Positions 1-7,217 of a stretch of 18,155 nucleotides of DNA are shown here, one piece after another. Source of the stretch: Anammoximicrobium sp032229885 (GTDB lineage: Bacteria > Planctomycetota > Planctomycetia > Pirellulales > Pirellulaceae); contig JAVYAJ010000310.1 of NCBI GenBank assembly GCA_032229885.1, positions 1 through 18,155 on the forward strand, in the 5' to 3' direction. Position 1 is the first letter of the stretch. Every line of letters begins with the position of its first letter. The notes beneath the pieces are model-generated. The model made no database searches, was not told the origin of the DNA, and saw only the letters and a program-made list of their open reading frames with translations. The translations under genes and the position numbers were made by a program.

Positions 1-30
1 GGCGGTACGCGTACTCAAGGCGGTACGCGG
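1..30. repeat. Direct repeat of an 11-mer at the window edge
   Basis: GGCGGTACGCG occurs at 1-11 and again at 20-30, a 19-bp period. It lies downstream of the aminotransferase gene and may be the visible end of a longer array cut by the window boundary. No function can be read from it. Apart from the hairpin at 105-123, nothing else was recognised in positions 1-144. Confidence 0.45.
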
Positions 31-104
31 CAGGATGCCGCGTCCACGAAGCCGGATCCCGGGCCCTCGTCCGTGTCGGTCCGCGTCCAGCCGTGATTTG
101 CTGT

Positions 105-123
105 GCCCGCGCGCCGCGCGGGC
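105..123 (-). terminator. GC hairpin after the aminotransferase gene, weak terminator candidate
   Basis: GCCCGCGC (105-112) and GCGCGGGC (116-123) form a perfect 8-bp stem with a 3-nt loop. On the minus strand the hairpin begins 22 nt after the aminotransferase stop codon. No T-tract follows, so this is not a textbook intrinsic terminator. It could equally be a 3'-end stabilising hairpin or chance in very GC-rich DNA. Confidence 0.3.
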
Positions 124-144
124 AAGCGTTGGTGTGGCGGTCGG

Positions 145-1500
145 TCAGGCCGTCTTGGCCAGCGCCTCGCTGTGAGCTTGGATCTTGCGGACCGCGGCGA
201 CGATATGTTCGACGCTGCTGCGCTCGGCCAGCAGGACGGTCTGTGGCAGGCCGACGACGGTCTCGCAGACCTGCTTGTTGCCCTTTAGCTCCTGGAAGCT
301 GTCGCGATATTCCTTCAGCCGCGCGGCGCTGAACAGCCGCTGGAATCCGCGCGAGGCGATCGCCTCGTCCAGCAGGCCGTCGTTGTACTGCTCGTGGTAG
401 CCGCCGCCACAGGGGATGCCCTCGGCGCCCATCGCGCGGAAGAACTGCTGGCGGGGCAGCCCGTGGAACCGCTCGGCGTCGTAGCGGAATGCGTACAGGT
501 GCCAGACCGGTCGGCTGTCGGCGGCCAAGCGGACCGGCTGGATGCCGGGAATCTCGGCCAACGCGGCGGACAGATAGGCGGCGTTCTCTTGACGCTGGGC
601 CGTGTCTCGAACCAGGTTGTCGATCTGCTGCGAGAGCATCGCGCCCTGATAGTGCTGCATGCGGAAGTTGGTTCCACGGGTAAAGCAGCCGCTCCCCTGG
701 AACGTTCCCGTCGCCCGGCCGCAGTTGTGGTAGGCCAGACAGCGGTCGATCAGTTCGTCGCTGTCGCTGGTCACCGCGCCGCCCTCGCCCGACGTGATGT
801 GCTTCGAGTTCTGGAAGCTGAAGCAGCCGACGTCGCCGAGCGTGCCGCACTTGCGGCCTTTGTAATCTGCCAGCCAAGCCTGGCAGGCGTCTTCGATCAC
901 GGCCAGTTCGTTCTTTTTGGCGATCGCGTTGATCGTGTCCATCTCGCAGGGCAGGCCGTAGATGTGCACGGGCATGATGGCTCGCGTGCGATCGGTGATC
1001 CGGCTTTCGATCGAGGCGGGATCCACGGTCAGCGTCGCCGGGTCGGTGTCGGCGAACACGGGCAGCGCCTTGTGGATCAGAATCGTGTTGTACGTGGCGA
1101 TGAACGTGTAGGGCGAGACGATCACTTCGTCGCCGGCGTCGACGCCCATGACGTGCAGGGCGGTGATCAAGGCCGTGGTGCCGCTGGAGGTGGCCATGCA
1201 GCGTTTCGCGCCGAGCAGTTTGGCCCAGGCGGCCTCGAAGTCCGGCACCTGCCGACCGCCGCCGGCGCGGCACCAGTGGCCGCTGCGCAGCACTTTCAGG
1301 ATCTCGGGTTCCCAGGATTCGCTCCACCGCGGCCAGCCGGGCCAGCCGCCGCGATGGACGGGCGTACCGCCAAGTAGAGCCGGCTTGTCCGGCTCGGCGG
1401 CAAAGGCCAGCGGGGCGCGGCGCGCGCCGAGCCAAGTCAAGGCGGCAGAACCGGCAGCGGCAGCGGTCACAAATGCACGACGGGTCAGATCGGTACTCAT
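145..1500 (-). CDS. DegT/DnrJ/EryC1/StrS-family PLP aminotransferase with Tat signal
   Basis: This 451-residue protein belongs to the fold-type I PLP aminotransferases that usually make amino-sugars or related metabolites in the cytoplasm. The N-terminus is a twin-arginine signal: R7-R8 in TRRAFV, then an Ala/Leu-rich stretch and a likely cleavage site at about residue 34 (AFA-AE). The mature part has the SSGTTAL cofactor-phosphate motif (about 105-111), EDACQAW (203-209, with D204 expected to touch the pyridine nitrogen) and the Schiff-base lysine K233 in SFQNSKHITSGEGG. All key family residues are therefore present. The ATG at 1500 has a GGAG 10 nt upstream (1510-1513 on the plus strand). 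It lies 176 bp downstream of dnaE2 on the same strand and is probably a separate unit. Export is the odd point: PLP enzymes of this family are normally cytosolic, although Tat can carry folded, cofactor-loaded proteins. The substrate cannot be told. Confidence 0.9.
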   Translation of the reverse strand: MSTDLTRRAFVTAAAAGSAALTWLGARRAPLAFAAEPDKPALLGGTPVHRGGWPGWPRWSESWEPEILKVLRSGHWCRAGGGRQVPDFEAAWAKLLGAKRCMATSSGTTALITALHVMGVDAGDEVIVSPYTFIATYNTILIHKALPVFADTDPATLTVDPASIESRITDRTRAIMPVHIYGLPCEMDTINAIAKKNELAVIEDACQAWLADYKGRKCGTLGDVGCFSFQNSKHITSGEGGAVTSDSDELIDRCLAYHNCGRATGTFQGSGCFTRGTNFRMQHYQGAMLSQQIDNLVRDTAQRQENAAYLSAALAEIPGIQPVRLAADSRPVWHLYAFRYDAERFHGLPRQQFFRAMGAEGIPCGGGYHEQYNDGLLDEAIASRGFQRLFSAARLKEYRDSFQELKGNKQVCETVVGLPQTVLLAERSSVEHIVAAVRKIQAHSEALAKTA

Positions 1501-1607
1501 TGCAGGCGACTCCTATCGGTACGTGAGTAGGCGGGACGGAAGCCCAGCATGCGACGCGGCGGCGTCTGAATGTATTGTCGCCGATTGACGCCGGGTTGGG
1601 TAGAGAT

Positions 1608-1643
1608 GGAGCGGGCGGACGAGTAGGAGCGGGCGGACGGGTA
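1608..1643. repeat. Two tandem 18-bp repeats in the dnaE2-aminotransferase spacer
   Basis: GGAGCGGGCGGACGAGTA (1608-1625) is followed directly by GGAGCGGGCGGACGGGTA (1626-1643), with one mismatch. A decayed third copy, GCGAGCGGGCGG, occurs near 1665-1676, next to the dnaE2 stop. The repeats lie about 110 bp upstream of the aminotransferase start on its strand. They could be a replication-slippage product or binding sites. No clear -35/-10 pair was recognised in the 176-bp spacer. Confidence 0.6.
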
Positions 1644-1676
1644 GGGCCGGGCGAGGCGCTGTCTGCGAGCGGGCGG

Positions 1677-4600
1677 TCAGCGCAGCAGGTCGTGCAGATC
1701 CTGCAGATGTTGGGCGACGACGTGGATCACGCCGCGACGGTTTTCCAGGCGGCCGCGGACGAACCAAGCTTCGCTGTGGCCGGCGACGGCGTGAAACCGT
1801 TCCCAGATCGGCTTGTGCAGGACCAGGTTGACGGCGCCCGTTTCATCTTCCAACGTCACAAACGTGATTCCTTTGCCCGTGCTGGGACGCTGCCGGAGCA
1901 GCACCAGGCCCGCCACGTAGACCTGCCGACGACTGGGCAACGCGGCCAGTTGCGCCGCGGGCGTCGCCCGCAGTTGCTGCAGACGCTCGCGATGAAAGGA
2001 CACCGGGTGCGGCCGCAGCGTCAGCCCGAGCGTCTGGTAATCGGTGGCGACCTGTTCCTGGACCGTCAGCGCCGGCAGGTCGGGGGTCGCGTCGGCCGGC
2101 GGATCGGCGCGATCCAGCAGCGGCCGCGGCGCGCGGCTGCGGGGCTGGGACAAGGCATCCCACGCCGCCCGTCGACGATCGCCGGCCAGCGATCCCAAAG
2201 CGTCGGCCTCGGCCAGGCGGCTGACGACGCCCTGCAACAAGCCGGCGCGGCGGGCGAACTGGTCGATCGTTTCAAAAGGCCCCGCCGCGCGGGCGCGGAC
2301 GATGGCCGCGGCGTCTTTTTCAGCCAGGCCGCGGACCAGCCGCAGGCCCAGCCGCAGGATGCGCTCGCCCTCGAGCGTGCAATCCCAATGGCTGAAGTTG
2401 ACGTCCGCCGGGCGCACCTCGACCCCATGTCGGCGGGCGTCGCCGACCAGTTGAGCCGGAGCGTAGAAGCCCATCGGCTGGCTGTTCAGCAGCGCGGCGG
2501 CGAACGCGGCCGGATAGTGGTGCTTCAAATACGCCGAGACGTACACCAGCAGGGCAAAGCTGGCCGCATGGGATTCGGGAAAGCCGTATTCGCCAAAGCC
2601 GCGAATCTGCTGAAAGATCCGTTCGGCGAACTCGGCGGACAGGCCGCGGCTGCGCATGCCTTCGAGCAGCTTTTGGTGAAACGCTTCGATGCGCCCGTTG
2701 CGTCGCCAAGCGCCCATCGCTCGGCGCAACTGGTCCGCCTCGCCCGGCGTAAATCCGGCCGCCACCACGGCCAGCTTCATCACCTGCTCTTGAAAGATCG
2801 GCACGCCCAACGTCCGTTCGAGCACGCCGCGAATCGCGTCGTTGGGATACGTCACCGGTTCGTCGCCCGCCCGCCGCCGCAGATATGGATGAACCATCTG
2901 GCCCTGGATCGGCCCTGGTCGGACGATGGCGACCTCGATCACTAGATCGTAGTAGCAACGGGGCCGCAGCCGAGGCAGCATGGCCATCTGGGCGCGACTC
3001 TCGATCTGAAACACGCCGATCGTGTCCGCTCGACAGATCATGTCGTAAACCTGCGTATCGTCCGTCGGGATGTTGGCCAGGGTCAACGCGCGGCCCGTGA
3101 CCTGCCGGACCAGGGCAAAGCATTTGCGGATCGCCGTCAACATTCCCAGACACAGGCAATCGACTTTGAGAATGCCCAGCTCTTCCAGATCGTCCTTGTC
3201 CCACTCGATGACCGTGCGGTTCGGCATGGCGGCGTTTTCGACCGGAACCAACTCGCACAACGGGCCGCGCGTCATCACCATGCCGCCGACGTGCTGGGAC
3301 AGATGCCGGGGAAATCCGAGCAACTCGGCGGTCAAGTACAGCCAGCGACGTCCGATCGGCGAATCGGTGTCGATGTCCATCTGGCGAAACCGCTGCTCCA
3401 ACTCGCTGATCGGCGGGTCGACGTCGCTCGGTGCAGCATCGTTCGGTGCGACATCGTTCGGATCGGCGCCGCTCGGTCCGGGAACGGAGGGCGGAGAGCG
3501 GATGGCCGAGGACGGAGGCGCGTCGGACGGCGGCGGATCGGCGTGGCGCCGATAGCCGTACATGTTCTTGGCCAGCCGGTCGATGCGGTCCGGCGACAGG
3601 CCCAACGCCTTGCCCACGTCGCGAATCGCCGAACGCGCGCGATACGTGATCACGGCGGCGGCCAGCCCGGCTCGCTCGCGGCCATATTTTGCGTACAGGT
3701 ACTGCAACACCTCCTCGCGCCGCTCGTGCTCGAAATCCACGTCGATGTCCGGCGCCTCGTTGCGTTCGCGGCTGATGAACCGCTCGAACAACAGGTCCGC
3801 CTTGTCCGGATCCACCGCCGTGATGCCCAGACAGTAGCAGACGGCCGAGTTTGCGGCCGAGCCGCGGCCTTGGCATAGGATCTGCCGTGAACGGGCGAAC
3901 TCGACCAAGTCCCAGACGGTCAGAAAATACGCTTCGTATCGCAGATCGCCGATCAACTGCAGCTCGTGCTCGACCAGTCGTCGCACCTTGTCTGGCACGC
4001 CTTGCGGATAGCGCCGTCGAGCGCCCTGCCAGGCCAGCCGCGTGAGATGTTCCAGCGGCGTCAGGCCCGGCGGCGCAAGCTCGCGAGGATATTCGTAGCG
4101 CAATTCGTCCAGGGAAAACGTACATCGATCCGCGATCTCGCGGACCTGCCACAGCGCCTCGGGCATGTCGGCAAACAGCGCAGCCATCTCGGCCGGCGAC
4201 TTCAAATACCGTTGGGCATTGGGAAACAACCATCGTCCCGCCTGCGTCACCGGGACGCCGTGACGGATGGCGGTCAGCACGTGCTGCAGCGGCTGGCGCG
4301 CCGCAACGTGATAATACACGTCGCCGGCGGCGACTAGCGGCAGGCCGACCAGGCCCGACAGATGCCGTAACACCGCGGCTCGGCGTTGGTCGTCCGGACC
4401 GCGATGGAGTTCGGCGATCAAATAACAGCGGCCGGGGAAGGCTTGGCGATAGCGCTCGAGCGCGGCGCGGACGTCGAGCGCCGGACGCGTCGCGTCCCAG
4501 CGCCCCGCCACCGCGGACTGGCGATTGCCCCGGGGATCGCACCCCGGCCGTCCCGCGTCCGCGGACCATGCCACGGGCGACGGCGTTGAAGCCTGGCCCG

Positions 4601-4976
4601 GCGCTCGGAGCAAGACGCCGGCCAGCAATCCTTCGGCGTGCTCGGCGACGGCCTGCCAAGTCAGCGCGCAATGGCCCTTGGCCGCCTGGCGACGGCCGCG
4701 CGTGATCAAGCGGCACAGGCGGCCGTACGCGGCGCGGTCCGGCGCCCACAGCACGACGGCCGGGGCGTCCGTCGGCGTGATCTCGGCGCCGATGATCAGC
4801 TTCATCCCGCTGCTCTTGGCGGCCGCGTGGGCGCGTACCACGCCCGCCAGGCTGTTCACGTCCGTCACGGCCAGCGCACGATATCCCAGCTCGACCGCCC
4901 GCTGCACCAGTTCGTGCGGATGCGATGCGCCCTGCAGAAAGGAGAAGTTCGTCTTGCAATGCAGTTCGGCGTACAT
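1677..4976 (-). CDS. dnaE2: Error-prone DNA polymerase III alpha subunit, DnaE2 type
   Basis: This 1099-residue C-family polymerase is of the DnaE2/ImuC kind used for translesion synthesis and damage-induced mutagenesis. The PHP domain comes first (about 1-230, opening MYAELHCKTNFSFLQGASHP, a DnaE2-like start). The polymerase core carries PDIDVDF with D410 and D412, and the third catalytic aspartate D606 in LKVDCLCLGML. A helix-hairpin-helix region follows, and an OB-fold lies at the C-terminus (about 1010-1090). Length and the shortened C-terminus, without a tau-binding tail, fit DnaE2 rather than replicative DnaE1. The start is ATG at 4976; an in-frame TTG at 4991 would add five residues. 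No Shine-Dalgarno is visible. A Pro/Asp/Ser-rich insertion (about 478-522) sits between the catalytic motifs and is encoded partly by a 15-bp repeat. The usual partners imuA and imuB are absent on both sides within the window. Confidence 0.93.
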   Translation of the reverse strand: MYAELHCKTNFSFLQGASHPHELVQRAVELGYRALAVTDVNSLAGVVRAHAAAKSSGMKLIIGAEITPTDAPAVVLWAPDRAAYGRLCRLITRGRRQAAKGHCALTWQAVAEHAEGLLAGVLLRAPGQASTPSPVAWSADAGRPGCDPRGNRQSAVAGRWDATRPALDVRAALERYRQAFPGRCYLIAELHRGPDDQRRAAVLRHLSGLVGLPLVAAGDVYYHVAARQPLQHVLTAIRHGVPVTQAGRWLFPNAQRYLKSPAEMAALFADMPEALWQVREIADRCTFSLDELRYEYPRELAPPGLTPLEHLTRLAWQGARRRYPQGVPDKVRRLVEHELQLIGDLRYEAYFLTVWDLVEFARSRQILCQGRGSAANSAVCYCLGITAVDPDKADLLFERFISRERNEAPDIDVDFEHERREEVLQYLYAKYGRERAGLAAAVITYRARSAIRDVGKALGLSPDRIDRLAKNMYGYRRHADPPPSDAPPSSAIRSPPSVPGPSGADPNDVAPNDAAPSDVDPPISELEQRFRQMDIDTDSPIGRRWLYLTAELLGFPRHLSQHVGGMVMTRGPLCELVPVENAAMPNRTVIEWDKDDLEELGILKVDCLCLGMLTAIRKCFALVRQVTGRALTLANIPTDDTQVYDMICRADTIGVFQIESRAQMAMLPRLRPRCYYDLVIEVAIVRPGPIQGQMVHPYLRRRAGDEPVTYPNDAIRGVLERTLGVPIFQEQVMKLAVVAAGFTPGEADQLRRAMGAWRRNGRIEAFHQKLLEGMRSRGLSAEFAERIFQQIRGFGEYGFPESHAASFALLVYVSAYLKHHYPAAFAAALLNSQPMGFYAPAQLVGDARRHGVEVRPADVNFSHWDCTLEGERILRLGLRLVRGLAEKDAAAIVRARAAGPFETIDQFARRAGLLQGVVSRLAEADALGSLAGDRRRAAWDALSQPRSRAPRPLLDRADPPADATPDLPALTVQEQVATDYQTLGLTLRPHPVSFHRERLQQLRATPAAQLAALPSRRQVYVAGLVLLRQRPSTGKGITFVTLEDETGAVNLVLHKPIWERFHAVAGHSEAWFVRGRLENRRGVIHVVAQHLQDLHDLLR
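3421..3480 (-). repeat. Four in-frame 15-bp repeats inside dnaE2
   Basis: Exactly 60 bp divide into four 15-bp units, read on the plus strand as ACGTCGCTCGGTGCA, GCATCGTTCGGTGCG, ACATCGTTCGGATCG and GCGCCGCTCGGTCCG. On the coding strand they give pentapeptides of the form [S/N]-[G/D]-x-x-P: SGADP, NDVAP, NDAAP, SDVDP. The unit length keeps the frame, so gain or loss of copies would only change linker length in the polymerase. Confidence 0.8.
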
Positions 4977-5079
4977 TTTTATTTGCTGCAAAGCCGCGGA
5001 AGCGCACGCAGGGCAGGCGGGCTACAGGGCCAAGACGATCGATAAACGCTATACGAGCAATAGAATCTAGCGAGCGATG

Positions 5080-5107
5080 GAACGTATCCGAACCAGTGTT
5101 TTGTCAA
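5080..5107 (-). promoter_or_regulatory. Possible damage-responsive promoter of dnaE2
   Basis: On the minus strand TTGACA (5107-5102) is followed 8 nt later by GTTC-GGATAC-GTTC (5093-5080), about 105 nt upstream of the dnaE2 ATG. The direct repeat resembles the alphaproteobacterial LexA box GTTC-N7-GTTC, but the spacing is one base short. No convincing -10 hexamer follows at the right distance. The gene type (dnaE2 is commonly SOS-induced) makes the site worth noting, but a LexA site is only inferred. Confidence 0.3.
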
Positions 5108-5163
5108 ATCATGGTTTGTGGGCTGTCGGACTCGCCAGCGCACGGAACTCTCGCGGTCCGCCA

Positions 5164-5274
5164 ATCGTGGCTATCCCAATATTCAGCTTTGATATCACAC
5201 TTAGGAACTCATGTTTGTGCTGAGAAGCCAGCTTATAAGTGTACAATTTTACATATTATATTGCAAGCCACGAT
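5164..5274. repeat. AT-rich segment bounded by a 9-bp inverted repeat
   Basis: ATCGTGGCT (5164-5172) and its exact reverse complement AGCCACGAT (5266-5274) bracket about 93 bp that are markedly AT-rich. No target-site duplication is visible around the 111-bp unit, so a miniature transposable element is not supported. It may be a cruciform-forming promoter region or chance. Confidence 0.35.
5255..5260 (-). promoter_or_regulatory. Perfect -10 hexamer (TATAAT) upstream of dnaE2
   Basis: The minus strand reads TTGCAATATAATATG here, containing a consensus TATAAT in an AT-rich stretch. No good -35 hexamer lies 16-18 bp upstream. If used, transcription would start near 5248 and give dnaE2 a leader of roughly 270 nt. 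Chance occurrence in AT-rich DNA is possible. Confidence 0.3.
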
Positions 5275-5324
5275 CGGGCTCGGGCTTAGACGGACTGGTG
5301 CGTCTCGAGATCGCGCCGGACGGT

Positions 5325-6707
5325 TCACGTTCGCCCGGTTCGTGGCGCACGGGGGTCCGGGGCGGTCAGATGGCCCCAATCCAGCGACTCGTCCTGCCGG
5401 TATTCCTTGCCCAGCGTCAGGGCGACGAGCGCCTTGGCCAGCTCGAACCCCAGATAGAACGCATGGGACGCGTCCACGTTTTTGGGGTGCGTCGCCAGCA
5501 GACGCTGGAACAGCGCGAACGGATTGGCGTCCGCCAGGTGCAGACCGGCGGACACCAGATGGAGCTGGTCGTCCTCGGCGAACAGCCGATAGTTGTGGTC
5601 TTTGATCTGGGCGGCCAGCCGGTCGAAATACGCCGCGCCGAACGTGTGCAGCCTTGGGTCGCGCAGGACGACCAGCCGTGGATCGACGTGCTTGGGCAGC
5701 GCGCGGTGGCGGACCGCGTAATGGACCAGCCGTCGCGCCAGGTCGCATTCCCGCACGCTGCTGCGGGCCCAATTGATCACCTGGGTGGTGAGCACGCTGC
5801 GGATGCCCTGTTCCTGGCAAAATCCCAGCAGCAAGACGTTGATGCCGGCCGAATCGACATCGGTCAATTCGGTCAGGTTGCCGACGCCCATCAGCATCTC
5901 GGCCGCCGGGTATCGGCGGCGAGCCTCGAGATAGCGGCCCAGGCTGGCGGCCAGGCCGAATCCGATCGGTTCGACGACCGGGTCGATGCGAAACGGAACG
6001 GCGGCGGCGGCCAGCGCGTCGAGCGTGGCGTCCAGGCCTTCGAGCGTTCCGATCCGATCCGGGATGGCCACGACCGGGCAGCCCCAATCCGGCGCCGCGT
6101 CGCGATTCGAGCGATCTACGGACAGGACCAGCTCGGCGCCGGCCCGCACCGCCCATTGGATCTCGAGCGGATCGCGGCTGTCGATCGAGACGCGATGCCC
6201 GTCGTCGCGCAGCGCGCGGACACAGGCGGCCACGCCGGGCCACGGATCGCCCGGTTGACAGCCCACGTCGATCACGTCGGCGCCGTCGTCGGCCAACTGT
6301 CGGGCTTGGCGGCGAATCTGGTCGAGCGTCAACCGCGGGGCATGGTTGATCTCGGCCAGAATCTCGATCTCATAATCTCCGTAGTCAGGCATTGGCCGCG
6401 GGCTGCGGCCGTAGAACTCTGGCAGTTGCCGCAGGTCTTTCGGACCCGCGGCTACGGGAATCCGCAGCCGCTCGACGAGTGGACTCAGGTCCCCGTCGCA
6501 GTAGCCCGGCAGGAGAACCTGCGAGGCCTCGGGCGGCGGGGAAATGCGGCGGGCGATCCAGGCGGGGGTCAGCAGGGCCGCGACCGAGATCGGCATCACG
6601 CCGATGGAATAGTCGAATCCGACCTCGCGGGCCAGCGGTTCCACGACCGCTCGCAAAGCGTGCTCGGCCAGCCGACCTGTGACGAAGTGGATGTGTTCAC
6701 GTCCCAT
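5325..6707 (-). CDS. Dihydropteroate-synthase-like protein (tetrahydromethanopterin C1 type)
   Basis: The protein has 460 residues against about 280 for folate-pathway FolP. Residues about 115-310 look like a pterin-binding TIM barrel: DVIDVGCQPGD (144-154), VSIDSRDP (173-180, like the SxDS/T strand of DHPS), DPVVEPIGFG (242-251) and MLMGVGNLTELTD (271-283). An N-terminal domain of about 110 residues and a C-terminal domain of about 150 residues flank it, as in the DHPS-related family found in archaea, methylotrophs and planctomycetes (often named after DUF6513). Family members sit with tetrahydromethanopterin-linked C1 genes, and a role in making that cofactor is proposed for them. The exact reaction is not established here. 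The ATG at 6707 lacks a clear Shine-Dalgarno. The gene is divergent from the cimA leader, with 348 bp to dnaE2 downstream. No other C1 gene is in the window. Confidence is high for the family and moderate for the role. Confidence 0.82.
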   Translation of the reverse strand: MGREHIHFVTGRLAEHALRAVVEPLAREVGFDYSIGVMPISVAALLTPAWIARRISPPPEASQVLLPGYCDGDLSPLVERLRIPVAAGPKDLRQLPEFYGRSPRPMPDYGDYEIEILAEINHAPRLTLDQIRRQARQLADDGADVIDVGCQPGDPWPGVAACVRALRDDGHRVSIDSRDPLEIQWAVRAGAELVLSVDRSNRDAAPDWGCPVVAIPDRIGTLEGLDATLDALAAAAVPFRIDPVVEPIGFGLAASLGRYLEARRRYPAAEMLMGVGNLTELTDVDSAGINVLLLGFCQEQGIRSVLTTQVINWARSSVRECDLARRLVHYAVRHRALPKHVDPRLVVLRDPRLHTFGAAYFDRLAAQIKDHNYRLFAEDDQLHLVSAGLHLADANPFALFQRLLATHPKNVDASHAFYLGFELAKALVALTLGKEYRQDESLDWGHLTAPDPRAPRTGRT

Positions 6708-6879
6708 GTGCCCGTGCTGGTTCCATCGTTTTGGGCCGCTGCGCCGCGGCGTCAGGAAAGGCAGCTTTCGGCCGTCCGCGCCGCGCGACGTGTGGCTTGC
6801 CCGCCGCCGGCCTTCGCTCGCCCGCGGCTTACGTCGTGTTTCGAGTCGCGTTTCGGCCGCCGCGTTTTTCGGACAGCCG

Positions 6880-6908
6880 TTGACAAGCCGGCCGTTTGAA
6901 CGTATTCT
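6880..6908 (+). promoter_or_regulatory. Sigma-70-like promoter candidate for the cimA operon
   Basis: A perfect TTGACA (6880-6885), a 17-bp spacer and TATTCT (6903-6908, four of six consensus bases) predict a start near 6915. This would place about 210 nt of untranslated RNA before the leader ORF. It points away from the DHPS-like gene. The only other plus-strand candidate, near 7075-7103, is closer to the leader but matches consensus poorly. Confidence 0.45.
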
Positions 6909-6936
6909 TTTCCGGCGTTCGGTCTCGGCGCATGTT

Positions 6937-6954
6937 ATATCGTGGACACGATAT
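6937..6954. promoter_or_regulatory. Palindromic operator candidate between divergent genes
   Basis: ATATCGTG-GA-CACGATAT is a perfect 8+8 inverted repeat with a 2-bp centre, the geometry of a homodimeric helix-turn-helix regulator site. It lies about 22-40 bp downstream of the predicted plus-strand start. On the minus strand it fills the spacer between TTCACA (6955-6960) and TATAAC (6934-6939), a divergent promoter candidate with a short 15-bp spacing. One bound protein could therefore affect both directions. The cognate regulator is not in the window. Confidence 0.45.
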
Positions 6955-7127
6955 TGTGAACGGGGCCGAGAGCACTCGGCGGCAGTCCTGCCGGGAACGT
7001 TGCATCCGATTCAACCGCCAGCGACCGAGCTAGTCGTCCCTGGGGCCTTCGTACGATGATCGTCCACCGTCACGTTGTCAAGCACGTCGCAAACAAGAAT
7101 ACGCCGCGGATTCGGCCCGGTCGGCGG

Positions 7128-7217
7128 ATGGCAGCGGGCGCGGGCCGCGCGCAGGCCTGTGTGTACGAAGCCGATCCGATCGGCATTCGAGTGGGCATTA
7201 TCATCGTACCCGTTTGA
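7128..7217 (+). CDS. Candidate Ile/Val leader peptide of the cimA operon
   Basis: This is a 29-codon ORF from ATG 7128 to TGA 7215-7217. Its last residues read P-I-G-I-R-V-G-I-I-I-V-P-V: five Ile and four Val among the final 18 residues, and no Leu. Three consecutive Ile codons (ATT ATC ATC, 7197-7205) and a Val codon end 9 nt before the stop. The ORF is followed by a strong terminator and then cimA, the arrangement of amino-acid-biosynthesis attenuators such as ilv and trp. The start is uncertain: ATG 7128 has no good Shine-Dalgarno, and GTG 7161 would give an 18-residue version with the same C-terminus. The match to the pathway of the first two operon genes (isoleucine and valine-tRNA) is the main support. 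No homologue search was possible. Confidence 0.6.
   Translation: MAAGAGRAQACVYEADPIGIRVGIIIVPV

Larger units (their letters stand above)
4977..5324. other. Intergenic region between dnaE2 and the DHPS-like gene
   Basis: This 348-bp spacer lies between two minus-strand genes, and its right half is distinctly AT-rich compared with the rest of the window. It contains a perfect TATAAT on the minus strand (5255-5260), a TTGACA on the minus strand (5102-5107) and a GAAC-N6-GAAC direct repeat (5080-5093). Its AT-rich part is bracketed by a 9-bp inverted repeat. A short minus-strand ORF (4979-5164) has no recognisable features and is not called. It probably carries the dnaE2 promoter. Confidence 0.55.
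6708..7127. other. Divergent intergenic region upstream of the cimA leader
   Basis: This region separates the minus-strand DHPS-like gene from the plus-strand cimA leader. It contains the TTGACA-N17-TATTCT promoter candidate, a perfect palindrome (6937-6954), a small hairpin GCCGAG-AGCA-CTCGGC (6965-6980) and a weaker promoter-like pair nearer the leader, TTGTCA (7075-7080) with AATACG (7098-7103). Long open frames on both strands here show no recognisable protein and are taken as GC-driven artefacts. Confidence 0.6.

Noticed and set aside
3421..3480. CRISPR-like array
   Set aside because: The 15-bp units are contiguous without spacers, keep the dnaE2 frame and encode a repeated peptide.
2320..5007. 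Long minus-strand ORF (895 codons) in a second frame of dnaE2
   Set aside because: It is an out-of-frame shadow of dnaE2, rich in Arg, Gly and Ala with no domain or motif, as expected in GC-rich DNA.
5164..5274. Miniature inverted-repeat transposable element
   Set aside because: There are only 9-bp arms, no target-site duplication and no second copy in the window.
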